A DNA stretch of 39,432 bases from Acidobacteriota bacterium. GTDB taxonomy: Bacteria; Acidobacteriota; Terriglobia; Acidiferrales; UBA7541. Shown here one piece after another: positions 16,605 to 25,759 of the stretch. The stretch lies in NCBI GenBank assembly GCA_013289715.1, contig JABCZJ010000013.1, positions 107,118-146,549 on the forward strand, read 5' to 3'. The notes below the pieces were generated by a model. That model was not told the origin of the DNA. It ran no database searches and worked only from the letters and a program-made list of their open reading frames with translations. Positions within the stretch are counted from its first letter, which is position 1; each line of letters starts with the position of its first letter. Position numbers and translations under genes: made by a program.

Positions 16605-17807
16605 CTAGGCCAGGCGCTCGAAGATGCCAGCTGCGCCCATGCCGCCGCCTACGCACATGGTGACCATGCCGTAGCGGGCGTTGCGGCGTTCTAGCTCGCG
16701 GAGGATGGTGGCGGTGAGTTTTGCGCCGGTGCAGCCTAGAGGATGGCCCAGGGCGATGGCGCCGCCGTTTACGTTGACGCGCGCGGGATCCATTCCCAGG
16801 AGTTTGATTACGCTTAGCGCTTGCGCGGCAAAGGCTTCGTTGAGTTCGATTACCTCAATCTGATCCAGCGTCAATCCTGCTAGTTTCAGCGCTTTGGGAA
16901 TTGCGAACACTGGGCCGATGCCCATCTCTTCTGGCGGACAGCCTGCTGTGGCGAACGCGACGAACCGCGCTAGCGGTTTCAGTCCTAGACCGCGGGCGCG
17001 ATCGGCGCTCATTACTACGGAGGCAGCGGCGCCGTCGCTTGTCTGGGAGCTGTTCCCTGCCGTAACGACTCCGTGGGTGTGAAACGCGGGCTTCAACTTC
17101 GCTAGAGCTTCCAGTGAAGTGTCGCCGCGCGGGCCTTCGTCGGTGGCGAAAGAAACTTTCACGGTTTTGGGCTTCGAGGCAGTGGTTTCGCCAGCTGCGG
17201 CGGCTTCCAGGACTGTGTAGCTGACGTCTACTGGAACGATTTCATCTTTGAATTTTCCGGCGGCGATGGCGGCTAGCGCTTTTTGGTGGCTGGCGAGCGA
17301 GAATTCATCGGATTGCTGGCGCGTGATGCCATATTTTTTCGCCAGATTTTCCGCGGTTAGGCCCATGTTCAAGTAGGTGTCTGGATGATTGTCGGTGAGC
17401 CAGGGGTTCGGAGAAATTTTATTGCCGCCCATGGGGATCATGGACATGGATTCGGCGCCACCCGCGACAGCGACTTCTGCGCCGCCCGCGATTATGCGTT
17501 CGGCGGCCAGGGCGATGGCTTGCAGGCCGGAGGAGCAGAAGCGGTTGATGGTCATCGCGGAGACAGTGACCGGCAAGCCGGCGCGGAGTGAGGCGATGCG
17601 GGCTACGTTCATGCCTTGCTCGGCTTCAGGTGTGGCGCAGCCGATGATGACGTCTTCGATTTCGGCGGGATCGAGACCCCTCGCGCGAGTGATCGCCTCT
17701 TTGATGGCTGTGGCGGCGAGATCGTCGGGGCGGGTGGCGCGAAGGGTGCCTTTAGCTGCTTTGCCGACGGCGGTGCGCACGGAACTGACGATTACGGCTT
17801 CACGCAT
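16605..17807 (-). CDS. fadA: Acetyl-CoA C-acyltransferase (thiolase)
   Basis: 400 residues from the ATG at 17807 (GAGGTGGAACAGCC before it); a longer open frame upstream is not protein-like. Last step of beta-oxidation: cleaves 3-ketoacyl-CoA with CoA to acetyl-CoA. Nucleophile Cys91 in [11 protein letters not shown]; catalytic His in [16 protein letters not shown]; second Cys in [17 protein letters not shown] motif present. Length fits degradative thiolases. The Met-rich loop MSMIPMGG is typical of type I rather than biosynthetic type II enzymes. Its probable partners are FadE (9893) and FadN (28731). Confidence 0.94.
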   Translation of the reverse strand: MREAVIVSSVRTAVGKAAKGTLRATRPDDLAATAIKEAITRARGLDPAEIEDVIIGCATPEAEQGMNVARIASLRAGLPVTVSAMTINRFCSSGLQAIALAAERIIAGGAEVAVAGGAESMSMIPMGGNKISPNPWLTDNHPDTYLNMGLTAENLAKKYGITRQQSDEFSLASHQKALAAIAAGKFKDEIVPVDVSYTVLEAAAAGETTASKPKTVKVSFATDEGPRGDTSLEALAKLKPAFHTHGVVTAGNSSQTSDGAAASVVMSADRARGLGLKPLARFVAFATAGCPPEEMGIGPVFAIPKALKLAGLTLDQIEVIELNEAFAAQALSVIKLLGMDPARVNVNGGAIALGHPLGCTGAKLTATILRELERRNARYGMVTMCVGGGMGAAGIFERLA

Positions 17808-18150
17808 GGCTGTTCCACCTCGAGCGACGTTGGTTCGTTGCTGATCAACCCTATATTGGATGCAGAAGTGGCGAAAAAGCAACAGGGTGTCGTACGCGTG
17901 GCGCCAGTACACTGCGGAGTTCACAGGCACCGCTGGCGAACACTCGATCAAGCCGGTGCGAACAGAGAGGCGGCCGTTACAGCGGCTTGCGCTGCGGCTG
18001 TTCGACGATCGAAGAGAGATCCTTCGCTACGCTCGGGATAAGAGGGCCGTCATCGTGCGCGGCCGGAGGGCAAGGCGATCGGAACCTCGCAGCGGGAACT
18101 CGCTGCAACGCGTTACCTCCGCGCGGCATTTCCAGGCAGGAGGACGGCCG
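17808..18150. other. Non-coding stretch with dispersed short repeats
   Basis: About 340 bases between the thiolase start and the TonB-type stop. GAGATCCTTCGCTACGCTCGG at 18016-18036 is the complement of the common 'gagcg..gcgaaggatctc' phrase and pairs with a copy at 37771-37794. AGGCGGCCGTTACAG near 17970 is a weak relative of the hairpin repeat family. No gene is convincing. Confidence 0.5.
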
Positions 18151-20196
18151 CTAGCGGTTGGCGCTGAACTTTATGGTTACTGACATTTGAACGGAGATTG
18201 GCTGGCCGTTCAGGGTGGAGGGCTCGTATCTCCAGCGGCGGAGCGCGGCTAGTGCGGGGCCGCGCAGCATTGCGGGACCCGAGACGATTTGCATGTCCAC
18301 TACGTTGCCCTTCTGATCGATGGTGGTTTTCACTACCACGTCGCCTTGAATGCCGGCTTGTTTCGCGACGAGCGGATATTCCGGCATGGCGCGGGAGATG
18401 AGGCGCGGTTCCTTGACGTTGCCACCGACCTTCACCGGACCTTCGGCTTTAATTTCCGGGGCGGCTGGAGCCGCGACGTTTGAGGAAACGATTCCGGAGA
18501 GAGCGCCGGCGTTCGCAGAGTCTGCGGCGGGCGCAGCATCCAAGGCCGGCGCCTGGTCCGCCTGGTCGGCATCACTTCTTTGCGTAGAGACGGGATGTGC
18601 CTCCGATGCATCCTTCACCATGCCAGGCGCGAGATTTGCAGCCGGTCTCGGAACGATTCTGGGCCCGTCGCTGGTGGAGTTGATGCCGTTCACAACGATG
18701 GAGGGCGTAAGCCCGGGCGCCGGCGCCTGCGCCACCACCGCTACAGGATGGGTCGCGGAATTATGCGCAGGCATGACTTCGGGAGCGGTGGCATCAGGGA
18801 CTGCAGCCGGTGTCTGAAAGGCGAGTGGCTGCGGCACCGCGGGCGAATTGGAATTGGCAGCGCCATTAAGCGCAAGGCCGGCCGTGTGCGGGCGGAAGTA
18901 CAGAACGCCGCCGACGACCGTGGCGAACAACAAAGTGACGCAGGCTGCAATCAACATCCAACGATTGCCGCGCGTTGCGCCGGGTTGAATTGCGCTCGCG
19001 TCGTGGCTGGAATCGAGGCGCGCGCCGAAGGCGTCCACCGGGACGGCGTGACCGCCACTCAAAGCTGTGCCGCCGCTGAAACCTCCGAAAACAGCGCGCG
19101 AACTTTGCGCGGGAATATCCGCAGCGTCCGCAGTCGGCTGCTCGACGCCGGCGATCGCGGGTGACGCGTCGGCTACCGGAGCGAGGGCGATTCCGCGCTG
19201 CACATTGAGCTGATCCCCGCGCAGCTCCGTCATGGTGAGCGAAGGCGGCGGAGGCGCGTTTTGCGGCGCGGCTAGCAAATCAATCGCAGCGACGGAATGC
19301 GCGTCGCGTGCCGGAGTGGATTCGAGAGTTTCTGGATCAAATGTTGGCAGCACGGGTTCTGGTCGAGTGCGCGCGGGAGTTGCGAGTGACGATTGTGCGA
19401 TTCGCTCGGCGGCCGTAACCGTGGTGGTCGAAGCGAAGGGCTGCACTTTTTCCTGCGTGCCAAACGAAATGAAAGTTGGCTCGGATTTGCTGGGTGGAGC
19501 CGGGATCACTGGCGCCGTTGGATTGGATGCCGCGGGCGCTGCGGGCGGCTGCACGGGCGTCATCACGACGGGCGGTGGAGGCGCGGGCGTCACAACCGAA
19601 GGCGCAGGAACTGTCACGGCCTGCGGCGGTGGCGGCGCTACGAAAGGCGCGGGCGTGGGCGCTGCCTGAACGGGCGCTGGATTGATTGGGGCTTCGGGAA
19701 TTACAACTGGAGCAGCGGGCACGATTACCGGCGCTGGCTCACTGGCACTGGCTTGCGCCGGACCCTCAGACGGAAAATGAACGCCCCAGTATCCCGGCTG
19801 CTGATGCGTGAATTCCACTTCCACGTAGCCCTGCATATTCGAGAACGTGCGGACCTTGACGACGCGGCAGATGGCATCCTGGCGCGTTTTTAAATTCGTG
19901 ACGACCAACATCTGGCTGGCGGTGACCGCGGTGGACATTCTTAGCACGCCGCCGTGTGGAAACACGATCATCGTGCCGGTTTCTTCTTCGAAGGGTTCGG
20001 TGTGCGGAGCGGCGCCGCGCGCTACTTCGGTGACGCGCGAGCCATGCACTTTCACCGGAACTTCGAGTGAGAGTGCGTCGGCGCGCAAAGTTGGTCCGGA
20101 GGGCGCAGCCGCTTTCTGCGGAGCGCTGGTTTGCGAAGCCGGCGCGGCCGTGGTGGAGTTTACGATGTCGAGTGAATCGTTGATGAGTGGCGCCAT
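18151..20196 (-). CDS. TonB-type energy transducer with a cytoplasmic N-terminal domain
   Basis: 681 residues from the ATG at 20196; a TTG three codons upstream is a possible alternative. Residues about 35-150 form a beta-rich domain (LSLEVPVKVHGS...GGVLRMSTAV...VEVEFTHQQPGYWGVHF) that resembles PilZ by size and strand pattern but lacks the c-di-GMP motifs. A long Pro/Ala linker follows (about 155-400). One membrane helix lies at about 413-436 (WMLIAACVTLLFATVVGGVLYF). The periplasmic part ends in a TonB C-domain (about 595-681: PEYPLVAKQAGIQGDV, the YP and GIQG boxes). Usual TonB proteins have only a short cytoplasmic tail. No exbB/exbD is nearby. Partner receptor unknown. Confidence 0.85.
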   Translation of the reverse strand: MAPLINDSLDIVNSTTAAPASQTSAPQKAAAPSGPTLRADALSLEVPVKVHGSRVTEVARGAAPHTEPFEEETGTMIVFPHGGVLRMSTAVTASQMLVVTNLKTRQDAICRVVKVRTFSNMQGYVEVEFTHQQPGYWGVHFPSEGPAQASASEPAPVIVPAAPVVIPEAPINPAPVQAAPTPAPFVAPPPPQAVTVPAPSVVTPAPPPPVVMTPVQPPAAPAASNPTAPVIPAPPSKSEPTFISFGTQEKVQPFASTTTVTAAERIAQSSLATPARTRPEPVLPTFDPETLESTPARDAHSVAAIDLLAAPQNAPPPPSLTMTELRGDQLNVQRGIALAPVADASPAIAGVEQPTADAADIPAQSSRAVFGGFSGGTALSGGHAVPVDAFGARLDSSHDASAIQPGATRGNRWMLIAACVTLLFATVVGGVLYFRPHTAGLALNGAANSNSPAVPQPLAFQTPAAVPDATAPEVMPAHNSATHPVAVVAQAPAPGLTPSIVVNGINSTSDGPRIVPRPAANLAPGMVKDASEAHPVSTQRSDADQADQAPALDAAPAADSANAGALSGIVSSNVAAPAAPEIKAEGPVKVGGNVKEPRLISRAMPEYPLVAKQAGIQGDVVVKTTIDQKGNVVDMQIVSGPAMLRGPALAALRRWRYEPSTLNGQPISVQMSVTIKFSANR

Positions 20197-20509
20197 AGTC
20201 CTCAACGGCAGTAGTACGCCGTCCCCCGGGGAAAAAGCGTAAAGCCCCGTAATCAGTCAATTTTCGCGGCGTGTGCCAATACGCGCCATAGTACTTTGGT
20301 ACTTGGGGGAGAGCGTTTTAGGCACTTTCGTACGTGGAGAACAGAGAGCGAAAGTACGGGGCGTGCGCGATGTCAGGGCATTTTGGAAGTCAGAGGCACC
20401 ACAGATGAACACCGATGAATGCGGATAACGGCGATGCGATTAGGGAGACTTTTCGCGACCGCGAAGTTTGGCGCACGCGCTGCGCTCGAGGCGGTGCAGG
20501 CGAAACGAA
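20197..20509. other. Non-coding stretch rich in GTAC palindromes
   Basis: About 310 bases. It holds several GTAC-centred pieces (GTACTTTGGTACTTGGGG at 20291-20308) and ACTTTCG / CGAAAGT arms around 20324 and 20350. TTTGGTACT at 20295-20303 also occurs upstream of the HEAT/PilZ gene at 4672-4680. Near 20400 is the phrase ACAGATGAACACCGATGAA, a short internal repeat seen in many genomes. It should contain the promoter of the TonB-type gene. Confidence 0.45.
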
Positions 20510-21439
20510 CTATTTCGGCTTGCCGGGAATGCTAACTGGAACCGGCGGTGTAACTTTGTAAATTTTCGAGAAGTCGCGCTGGTTTACGGCGAAGCCGACG
20601 CGGTCCCGTGAATCGAGATAGAGCAGCGGCTGGCCTACCGGCACACCTGAGAAAGTTTTCACGTAGGGTAGGGTATAGGACTTGTTGTCGATCTTCACGG
20701 TGACTTTCTCGTCCAGCGCGTAGCCTAGTTTTTTGAAATCGTCGCCGGAAATATTCGTGATTAGGCTGCCGAAGGGGTCGTCGAGGCCGATCACTTCGCC
20801 GGCGATTCCTTTTGCGTCCCTTGTTGCCGTCGTGGGATTCAGGCGGACGAGTTCGCCCACTGCCGGGCCGGCTTGGGTCCAATCTTCGCCGAGGGCCAGA
20901 TGCGCGCCTGCGGGTGAAAAAATATCGCGGCCGTGAAAGGTGGAGGAGATTTTGTCGCCGATCATCCATGCGGGATTGGTGATTTCGCGAGCGCCGTCGA
21001 AACCGTCTGCATCCACGATGGGAGTCATCAGGCCGTTATCGGGGACTACGAAGTATTGGCCTTTTTTCGTTTTTACGATCACGGCTTTGCGCGAGGTGCC
21101 TACGCCGGGATCAACTACGATTACGAATACCGTTCCGGCTGGATAGTAGGGCGTGACGCCTTGGAGCAGGCGGGAGGCTTCGGCGATTTGATAGGGCGTC
21201 ACGAGATGGGTGATGTCCATGATGCGGGCGTCGGGCGCGATCCCGATCATTACGGCTTTGCAGATGGCTACGGCGTCGTTGGCTACGCCGAAATCGGTCA
21301 TGAAGACGATGGTGGGGCGGGTGGTAGGCTTCTTGGCGGACTCGTCCGGATGAGTTGCGGTGGTGGCGCAGCCGGCGACGGACAGCGCGGTCAGCAATAG
21401 GAATGAGAGCACACGAGCACGGGTGCGGAGGAATTGCAC
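20510..21439 (-). CDS. SAM hydroxide adenosyltransferase (DUF62)-like lipoprotein
   Basis: Member of the fluorinase/chlorinase-like family whose common members hydrolyse S-adenosylmethionine to adenosine and methionine. I choose GTG at 21439 because AAAGGAGACGCC precedes it; this gives 309 residues beginning with a classic lipoprotein signal (RTRAR, hydrophobic core, lipobox SVAGC). TIVFMTDFG opens the catalytic domain; the Asp and Arg of VDPGVGTSR keep the seven-residue spacing of the catalytic Asp/Arg, and FHGRDIFSPAGAHLALG supplies the His. The smaller C-terminal domain contains DPFGSLITNI. Family members are normally cytosolic, where SAM is found, so the export signal is odd. The upstream amidohydrolase triad is on the same strand 98 bp away. 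Confidence 0.85.
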   Translation of the reverse strand: MQFLRTRARVLSFLLLTALSVAGCATTATHPDESAKKPTTRPTIVFMTDFGVANDAVAICKAVMIGIAPDARIMDITHLVTPYQIAEASRLLQGVTPYYPAGTVFVIVVDPGVGTSRKAVIVKTKKGQYFVVPDNGLMTPIVDADGFDGAREITNPAWMIGDKISSTFHGRDIFSPAGAHLALGEDWTQAGPAVGELVRLNPTTATRDAKGIAGEVIGLDDPFGSLITNISGDDFKKLGYALDEKVTVKIDNKSYTLPYVKTFSGVPVGQPLLYLDSRDRVGFAVNQRDFSKIYKVTPPVPVSIPGKPK

Positions 21440-21537
21440 GGCGTCTCCTTTGGCTAAACGCTGCGAAGTTAATTTTATTTCCGGCATCGGATGGGCAGGG
21501 ATTATAACGCACGGCGGCGAATTGCCAACCGAGGGAA

Positions 21538-22884
21538 TCAGCGGGCCGGTTGCGGCCGCTTGCGATATTGGTCGTAGAGATCGCGATGTTTGTCGTCGGT
21601 GCTCGTGAGCTGGCCCTTGATGAAGAGGTAGCGGACTTGCGTTTGGAGCTCGAGCGGGTCGCCATTGGTGGCGATCACGTTGGCTAGTTTTCCGGGCTCG
21701 AGAGTGCCGAGTTGATCGGCCAGGCCGAAAATTTGGGCGGCATTGAGCATCACGGCTTTCAGGGCTTCATCGTGCGGCAGACCGTAGGCTTCCGCGGTGC
21801 CGGCGTATTGCGGCAGGCGGCGCGAGAAGGCTGTGCCGAAACTGGAGAACGCGAAGGGAATTCCGGCGGCGAGTAGTTCGGAGGGCTCGGTGTAGGGTTT
21901 GTCATAGGGCGTGTCTTCCTGTTCGGGAAGGCGATTCGTCGGAGCTAGCACGACCGGGATCTTTTTTTCTTTCAGCAGCTCTTTCACTTTCCAGGCTTCG
22001 GCGCCGCTGCCCAGGATCATTTTTAGGTTTTTTTTGGTGCAGAAATCTACCGCGTTGCGAATGTCGCGCTCTTGGTCGGCGATCACTAGCACAGGTAATT
22101 TCCCTTCCACGACGGGAACTAGCGCTTCGAGTTTCAAGTCGCGTTCGTAGAGCGCGGGCGAGCCTTTTTCTTTTGCCTGGGCGTAGTGGCGGGCGCGATC
22201 GAGCCAGTCGCTGAGCGCGTTCACGGATTTGTCGTATTCCTTCTTGACGTCGGCGTACGGTTTTTCCTTTACGCTGAAGCTGGCGAAATCGAAAGTGCTG
22301 GTTTGGATCGTGGGCCAATTGATGACCATGGCGACGGAGCGATTGATTTGCATTTCGTCGATGGTCCATCCGGCGAGGTTGAAGGCCGAGGCTTGGCCGG
22401 CGATGAGGCCGCCGCTCTGCAAATCGAATCCGGTGGTGCCGGGAGCGGCGATGACTTCGGTGATGCCGTTCGCGCGGGTGACGGGAATGTGGGCGCTCGC
22501 GGGATTTACGGCGGTGGCGGCGACCAGTTCGGGGTTGTAATCACCGAGTTCGCTGACGTCTACCGTCGCGCCTACGGCGCTGACTTCGTTCAGACCGATC
22601 TGGGTGATGGGATCGAACATGCCCGGATAAACTTCGAGTCCGGTTGCGTCGATGACTTGCGCGTCTTGCGGAATCGCGATATTAGCGCCCACCGCGACGA
22701 TTTTTCCGTCGCGAATGATTACTGTGCCGTTATCGATGGGTGCGCCGGCTAGGGTGAACACTTTTCCGCCTTTGATTGCGTAGGCGGCGGGGGTGGCGGC
22801 GGTTTGCGGCCACGCTGGAACTGCCAGGGACGCCGCCAGAACCAGGGCGAGAACGGCGCGCGAGCTGAGGTTTAGGATTTTCAT
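21538..22884 (-). CDS. Exported amidohydrolase-family protein lacking HxH (third of triad)
   Basis: 448 residues with signal peptide (hydrophobic to about residue 26, then WPQTAAT). Amidohydrolase composite fold: a beta-sandwich part (GGKVFTLAGAPIDNGTVIIRDGKIVAVG), then the barrel. Where active members have PGxIDxHxH this protein has PGMFDPITQIGL, so the first metal pair is absent. The usual HA.xxxD position reads ADQERD, and the last Asp position reads FSSFGT. It ends with the standard GTLEPGKLANVIATNGDPLE segment. I infer a non-catalytic partner. Its ATG overlaps the stop of the middle gene by 4 bp (ATGA), so translation is coupled. Confidence 0.88.
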   Translation of the reverse strand: MKILNLSSRAVLALVLAASLAVPAWPQTAATPAAYAIKGGKVFTLAGAPIDNGTVIIRDGKIVAVGANIAIPQDAQVIDATGLEVYPGMFDPITQIGLNEVSAVGATVDVSELGDYNPELVAATAVNPASAHIPVTRANGITEVIAAPGTTGFDLQSGGLIAGQASAFNLAGWTIDEMQINRSVAMVINWPTIQTSTFDFASFSVKEKPYADVKKEYDKSVNALSDWLDRARHYAQAKEKGSPALYERDLKLEALVPVVEGKLPVLVIADQERDIRNAVDFCTKKNLKMILGSGAEAWKVKELLKEKKIPVVLAPTNRLPEQEDTPYDKPYTEPSELLAAGIPFAFSSFGTAFSRRLPQYAGTAEAYGLPHDEALKAVMLNAAQIFGLADQLGTLEPGKLANVIATNGDPLELQTQVRYLFIKGQLTSTDDKHRDLYDQYRKRPQPAR

Positions 22885-24359
22885 CGCGTGCCCCCTGCTG
22901 TGGCGGTTGCGACGGTGGCGTTGGCGCTCACATTGCTGTCGCCATTCTGGGGCGGTTTCCTTTTCTGGCTGGGCTTTTTGTCGGGCTTCTTTTCAGAATT
23001 TTCGTCGCGCTTCTTTTCCTCGGCCTTCTGCGCTTCCGCAGCTTTCTTTTCCTTATCGAGCAGAGCTTGTTTCTCTACGGCTAGCGTGGTGCGTTGGGCG
23101 ATGTCGCGCTGCCGGTCGAAGTAGACCTGGCCATCAATCAGAGTTTTTTGCACGACGGCATAAACGCTGAGAGGGTCGTGATTGTAAATCGCCAGATCGG
23201 CGTCCTTGCCGACGTCAATCGAACCGGCGCGCGCGTCAATTCCCAGTTGAATGGCCGGATTCAGCGTGATGAGTTTGAGCGCGTCGTTTGCGGAAAGACC
23301 GCCGAACTTCATGCTCTTGGCAGCTTCCTGATTCAGCTGGCGGGCTTCCTGCGCGTCGTCAGAGTTAACCGAAGTAATTACGCCGCGTTCCGTCATTAGA
23401 GCGGCGTTGTAGGGGATGGCGTCGAACGCTTCCATTTTGTAGGCCCACCAATCCGAGAAGGTCGAACCGCCCGCGCCGGAGGCGGCGATCTCGTCGGCAA
23501 TTTTGTAGCCTTCAAGAACGTGCTGGAAGGTGCGGACTTTGAAACCGAATTCGCTGGCGACGCGAATCAGCATGAGGATTTCATCGGCGCGATAGCAGTG
23601 GGCGTGGACGTAACGCTTGCCTTCCAGGACTTCGACGAGTGGATCGAGGCGGACATCGCGGCGCGGCGGGATGAGATTTTGCTCGCCGGCGGATTTGTGC
23701 TGGTTGTAATCGTCCCACTGTTTTTTGTATTCGCGGGCTTCGATGAAGGCCTGGCGGATTACTTCTTCGACGCCAAGCCGGGTGCCGGGATAACGCGGGG
23801 TGATGCCCGGCGGCGTGGGGAAATTCGAGTGCTTGGGATTTTCGCCGAGCGCGAACTTGATGCCGGGGAGCGCGCCTTGAAACGGCAGGTCGGCGGCGGG
23901 TTTGCCCCAGCGCAACTTGATGACGACGGTCTGGCCGCCGACGGGATTGGCGCTGCCGTGCAGAATGTTCGCGGTGGTGACGCCGCCGGCGAGGTCGCGA
24001 TAGATGTTAATGTCATCGGGATTGAGCACGTCCGCGATATTGGCCATGGAAGAAACCGCGGGGCCGGCTTCGTTCACGCTGCCATCCACGGCGATGTGGG
24101 AGTGGCAATCAATGATGCCGGGCATCACGAACTCGCCGGTCGCGTCGATGATGGTGGCACCTTCGGGAGCTTTCAGGTCGGCTCCGACCGCGCCGATTTT
24201 TCCGTCGCGAATGAGGATGGAGCCGTGTTCGATATTGCCGTGTGTGACGGTGAGGACCGTGGCGTTTTGAATGAAGATGGTGGTGGGATTTTGCGCGCGG
24301 GTGACTGGCGGCGCGACGGCCGTTACGATCAGTGCAGCGAAAAAGATTGCGCGCTTCAT
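22881..24359 (-). CDS. Exported amidohydrolase, metal site intact (middle of triad)
   Basis: 492 residues. The signal peptide MKRAIFFAALIVTAVAPPVTRAQ is cleaved about residue 23. Metal ligands are visible: VMPGIIDCHSHIA (His86 and His88), a later HAHCYRAD, and the final Asp in VNSDDAQEARQ. GSANPVGGQTVVIKLRWG is a typical loop of imidazolonepropionase-like exported members. After the closing DVGKDADLAIYNHDPLS segment the C-terminus is a Lys/Glu-rich coil-like tail of about 60 residues. It is flanked, with 4-bp overlaps, by two paralogues without HxH. It is presumably the catalytic member of a periplasmic complex; a dipeptidase or cyclic-amide hydrolase is possible but the substrate is unknown. 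Confidence 0.9.
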   Translation of the reverse strand: MKRAIFFAALIVTAVAPPVTRAQNPTTIFIQNATVLTVTHGNIEHGSILIRDGKIGAVGADLKAPEGATIIDATGEFVMPGIIDCHSHIAVDGSVNEAGPAVSSMANIADVLNPDDINIYRDLAGGVTTANILHGSANPVGGQTVVIKLRWGKPAADLPFQGALPGIKFALGENPKHSNFPTPPGITPRYPGTRLGVEEVIRQAFIEAREYKKQWDDYNQHKSAGEQNLIPPRRDVRLDPLVEVLEGKRYVHAHCYRADEILMLIRVASEFGFKVRTFQHVLEGYKIADEIAASGAGGSTFSDWWAYKMEAFDAIPYNAALMTERGVITSVNSDDAQEARQLNQEAAKSMKFGGLSANDALKLITLNPAIQLGIDARAGSIDVGKDADLAIYNHDPLSVYAVVQKTLIDGQVYFDRQRDIAQRTTLAVEKQALLDKEKKAAEAQKAEEKKRDENSEKKPDKKPSQKRKPPQNGDSNVSANATVATATAGGTR

Positions 24360-25759
24360 CGGCCCGCTCCTTCCACTTGCCGCGATTGCTTTAAGCGCGT
24401 GCCGTCGTCATCGTCCGCTGATTTTTTCTCGCCGGGTTTTTCCGGTGGGGTTTCTTCGTGGATTACGAACCAACGGCCGTCGACGAACACGTGCTTTACT
24501 TTTGACTTTTCGTTGAAGATGTCGCCATCGGTGACGACCAGATTTGCGATTTTTCCTCGCGCGATGCTGCCCAGGCGATCGCTTAGGCCCAATATCTCGG
24601 CGGAGTCGAGAGTCAAGGCGCGCAGAGCGGCGTCCGGCGCGAGACCGGCGTCGGAGGCTTTCTTCAGACTTTTGAAAATGTCCTTGGTTGTGGCGATTCC
24701 GTCAGAATAGAACGCGAATTTCACGCCGGCTTTGGCGAGCGCCGCGGGAGTTCCCGGTGCCTGATCGCGAAAGCGGAGTTCGCGCAGAGTTTGCTCGGCT
24801 TCGGGATCGCCGTCTTTCGAGCGCTCCGGCCATTTGAGACTGACGAGCACCGGAATTTTGCTCGCGGCGAGGGCGGCGGCGACTTCGTAGCCCTGCTGGC
24901 CTCCGTAGAGGACCGCGCGGACTTTCCATTCATCGGCGAGGCGCAGTGCGCGGACGATTTGAATTGAGTTGTTCGCGGGGAGCAGCACAAGTTCGTTGTT
25001 TTGCAGCGCGCGGCTGAGAACGTATTCGGTGCGGTCGTAGGGGAGCCGCTCGGTCTTCGTGGGATTCGCTTGGTAAATTGGCTCCGCTTGCGTGTACCAG
25101 GCGGTGTCGTCGAGAACCTGGCGGACGTAGGCAATGGTGCCCATCAGCGAATCGGGAAAACCAAAAAATCCGCCGACGGGCTTGAACGAAAGCGGCACGA
25201 CGGCGCGATGACGCACGATGTAATCTCCGGTGCGCTCGCCGGCCAGATCAATCACGGTAGCCTGACCGGGAAAAATTCCGCCGTCCGGAACGCTGAGCGC
25301 AGTGGTGAAGCCTGCGCTGCGCCAGGATTCGATACGCTTGTCGTCCGTCTTGAGTTCGTCGGCGGCGACGCGCCAGGGTGTGGTGGCTGGCCGATCTTCC
25401 GGGCCGGATGCGCTCGGACCAGTGCCGCGTTTCTTGGCCTCGTCATCCTGCGCGAGGCCGAGATTGGTTCCGGCGTCAATCAGGCCGGGGTACACCGTGA
25501 GGCCTTTACCATCAATCACCCAAGCTTCGGGCGGAATCGCGACGTCGGTACCGACGGATTGGATCAGGCCCTTGGCGATGACGACCGTGCCGTTCTCGAT
25601 GACCGGGCCGGAGACCGGAACGATGCGCGCGTTCTTTACCGCGAAATAACGCGGCTCGCCGCCTTCGCCGCGCGCTGTGTACGCACGGCCGATCAGCACG
25701 GCAGCGCACACGGCCAACAGGACCAGCAGATTCGGACGGCGACGCGCGTGAGGCTTCAT
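24356..25759 (-). CDS. Exported amidohydrolase-family protein lacking HxH (first of triad)
   Basis: 467 residues and the first gene of the three-gene operon. Signal peptide: basic MKPHARRRPN, hydrophobic LLVLLAVCAAVLIG, then RAYTARGEG. The beta-sandwich GTVVIAKGLIQSVG and GLTVYPGLIDAGTNLGL are present, but DAGTN replaces DxHxH. The usual middle His motif is also absent (VLLPANNSIQIVRALRLADEW), while SDGIATTKD keeps a last Asp-like position. GRGKIANLVVTDGDIFN-type closing segment is present (as SIARGKIANLVVTDGD). So it is a paralogue of the middle gene that has probably lost catalysis. Its stop overlaps the middle gene's ATG by 4 bp. Confidence 0.88.
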   Translation of the reverse strand: MKPHARRRPNLLVLLAVCAAVLIGRAYTARGEGGEPRYFAVKNARIVPVSGPVIENGTVVIAKGLIQSVGTDVAIPPEAWVIDGKGLTVYPGLIDAGTNLGLAQDDEAKKRGTGPSASGPEDRPATTPWRVAADELKTDDKRIESWRSAGFTTALSVPDGGIFPGQATVIDLAGERTGDYIVRHRAVVPLSFKPVGGFFGFPDSLMGTIAYVRQVLDDTAWYTQAEPIYQANPTKTERLPYDRTEYVLSRALQNNELVLLPANNSIQIVRALRLADEWKVRAVLYGGQQGYEVAAALAASKIPVLVSLKWPERSKDGDPEAEQTLRELRFRDQAPGTPAALAKAGVKFAFYSDGIATTKDIFKSLKKASDAGLAPDAALRALTLDSAEILGLSDRLGSIARGKIANLVVTDGDIFNEKSKVKHVFVDGRWFVIHEETPPEKPGEKKSADDDDGTRLKQSRQVEGAGR

